A stretch of 14,645 bases of DNA, from positions 1-14,645 of the forward strand of contig DGEC01000121.1 of NCBI GenBank assembly GCA_002385745.1, in the 5' to 3' direction. The DNA comes from Firmicutes bacterium UBA3936 (lineage in GTDB: Bacteria; Bacillota; Dethiobacteria; Dethiobacterales; Dethiobacteraceae). Positions within the stretch are counted from its first letter, which is position 1, and every line of letters begins with the position of its first letter. Position numbers and translations under genes: made by a program. Below are positions 13,832-14,645 of the stretch, in pieces. The notes beneath the pieces are model-generated. The model ran no database searches and was not told where the DNA came from. It saw only the letters and a program-made list of their open reading frames with translations.

Positions 13832-14645
13832 CCAGCACCGCCTGGGCAAAGTTGGTGGCGTGGTCGGCAATACGCTCCAGGTTGCTGATTATGTCCAGGA
13901 AAATGACTCCGCTTGGTGGAAAGCAGATTTTTTCATTAATACGGATAATATGTGATTTGCGCAAGTTTCTTTCCATATCATCGATCATATCGTCCTGGTC
14001 CACTACCTGCCCGGCCAGCAAACTGTCGTTGTTTTCAAAGGCTTTAATGGCCTTGGCAATCATTTCATCCACATTTTTATACATTTCCTGCAGTTCCTGC
14101 AAGGCCTGCTCGGAGAAAGGCAGCCTTCCCTCAGCCTTTGATTCCGCCAAATTAAGCACGTTTTCCGCATGGTCGCCAATTCTTTCCAGGTCGTTAACGG
14201 CATGCATCAGGGCCGAAACTTCCTTTGACTGCCTCTTGGTCAGGGAATGCTGGGACAGTTCGGCCAAATAGGTGGTTATTTCCTTTTCCAGGCTGTCCAC
14301 CAGCTCTTCCGTCTGCCGGACATGCTGCACCGGTTTCGTGTCGTCATTGAGAAAAACATGCATGGCATCGGCAAGCATTTCCCGGCCGAGATTGGCCATG
14401 CGCAGGCATTCCTGCCGGGCACCGCCGAGCGCAATGTCGGGAGTAAGCAAAATACGCCTGTCCAGAAATTTCGGCGCTCTGGCTTCCATAGAAACATCTT
14501 CTCCTGGGACCAGGCGGGTTACCAGGGAGACAAAGGGATTGATAACCGGCAAAAAGATCATAGTATTAATAACATTAAAGATTGTGTGGGCGTTGGCAGC
14601 CTGCCGCGCAACGGTATCCCCCGTTGCGGCAACCAGGGCAACAAA
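13821..14645 (-). CDS. Na+/phosphate cotransporter with C-terminal PhoU domain, 5'-truncated
   Basis: The frame is open from the window edge at 14645, with no in-frame stop, to TAA 13821-13823. Its first residues (after FVALVAATGDTVARQ) read AANAHTIFNVINTMIFLPVINP, which is the last membrane segment typical of Na/Pi-cotransporter II family proteins (NptA/YjbB type). A PhoU-like domain of about 200 residues follows, with the paired motifs NDLERIGDHAENVL and SNLERIADHATNFA. The in-frame ATG at 14561 would make it look like a free PhoU of 246 residues, but it lies inside the transporter's membrane segment and has no ribosome binding site. The protein probably imports or exports phosphate with Na+, and the PhoU domain is likely regulatory. 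Most of the transporter lies beyond the window. It has its own terminator, so it is a separate transcription unit. Confidence 0.88.
   Translation of the reverse strand, partial: FVALVAATGDTVARQAANAHTIFNVINTMIFLPVINPFVSLVTRLVPGEDVSMEARAPKFLDRRILLTPDIALGGARQECLRMANLGREMLADAMHVFLNDDTKPVQHVRQTEELVDSLEKEITTYLAELSQHSLTKRQSKEVSALMHAVNDLERIGDHAENVLNLAESKAEGRLPFSEQALQELQEMYKNVDEMIAKAIKAFENNDSLLAGQVVDQDDMIDDMERNLRKSHIIRINEKICFPPSGVIFLDIISNLERIADHATNFAQAVLGEF

Noticed and set aside
13821..14561. Independent phoU gene
   Set aside because: The frame is open upstream to the window end and codes for a transporter helix, so the ATG at 14561 is internal.
1..14645. CRISPR array, tRNA or rRNA gene, insertion sequence, attachment site, toxin-antitoxin or phage-defence system
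   Set aside because: I looked on both strands and saw no regularly spaced repeats, cloverleaf-like sequences, transposase or integrase motifs. Nearly all bases are explained by housekeeping and ATPase genes.

Overview
The window is a piece of a bacterial chromosome, most likely from a Clostridia-type Firmicute (Bacillota). The reasons are the gene order sua5-ywlE-rpiB-glyA-upp-comEB, the strong GGAGG ribosome binding sites, the frequent TTG/GTG starts and the near absence of spacers. It probably comes from a metagenome or draft assembly: bases 1-19 are exactly the Tn5/Nextera mosaic-end adapter and not genomic DNA. All sixteen recognised genes lie on the minus strand, so transcription runs from high to low coordinates. 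I see no tRNA, rRNA, CRISPR array, insertion sequence or prophage, and no gene-free stretch longer than 126 bases.

Reading in the direction of transcription: (1) 14645-13821 is the 3' part of a Na+/phosphate cotransporter with a C-terminal PhoU domain, cut by the window edge. It ends in a Rho-independent terminator that overlaps its stop codon. (2) After a 118-base spacer with a candidate promoter comes a tightly packed housekeeping cluster (13702-9274): threonylcarbamoyl-AMP synthase (tRNA t6A), a YwlE-type protein-arginine phosphatase, ribose-5-phosphate isomerase B, serine hydroxymethyltransferase, uracil phosphoribosyltransferase and dCMP deaminase. (3) 9239-8220 encodes a flippase-like polytopic membrane protein of the lysylphosphatidylglycerol-synthase TM family. 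(4) After a 126-base spacer comes a small AtpZ/AtpI-like two-helix protein, then a V/A-type ATP synthase operon in the order H-I-K-E-C-F-A-B (7834 to the left edge). Subunit B is cut by the contig end, and subunit D is expected just beyond it.

The most interesting point is the location. In many Firmicutes the ywlC-ywlE-rpiB-glyA-upp neighbourhood leads directly into the F-type ATP synthase operon, which begins with the small atpZ/atpI gene. Here the flank and an AtpZ-like gene are present, but the enzyme downstream is the V/A-type rotary ATPase. This looks like in-place replacement of one ATPase class by the other, with the old leader gene kept. The membrane ring subunit K carries residues matching all five Na+ ligands known from Enterococcus hirae NtpK, so the enzyme is predicted to be Na+-coupled. 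Together with the Na+/Pi cotransporter this suggests Na+-based energetics.

If transcribed as one unit, the cluster would couple translation and tRNA modification, one-carbon and pyrimidine salvage enzymes, and ion-driven ATP synthesis or hydrolysis. The sequence does not show whether the ATPase genes have their own promoter in the 126-base spacer.
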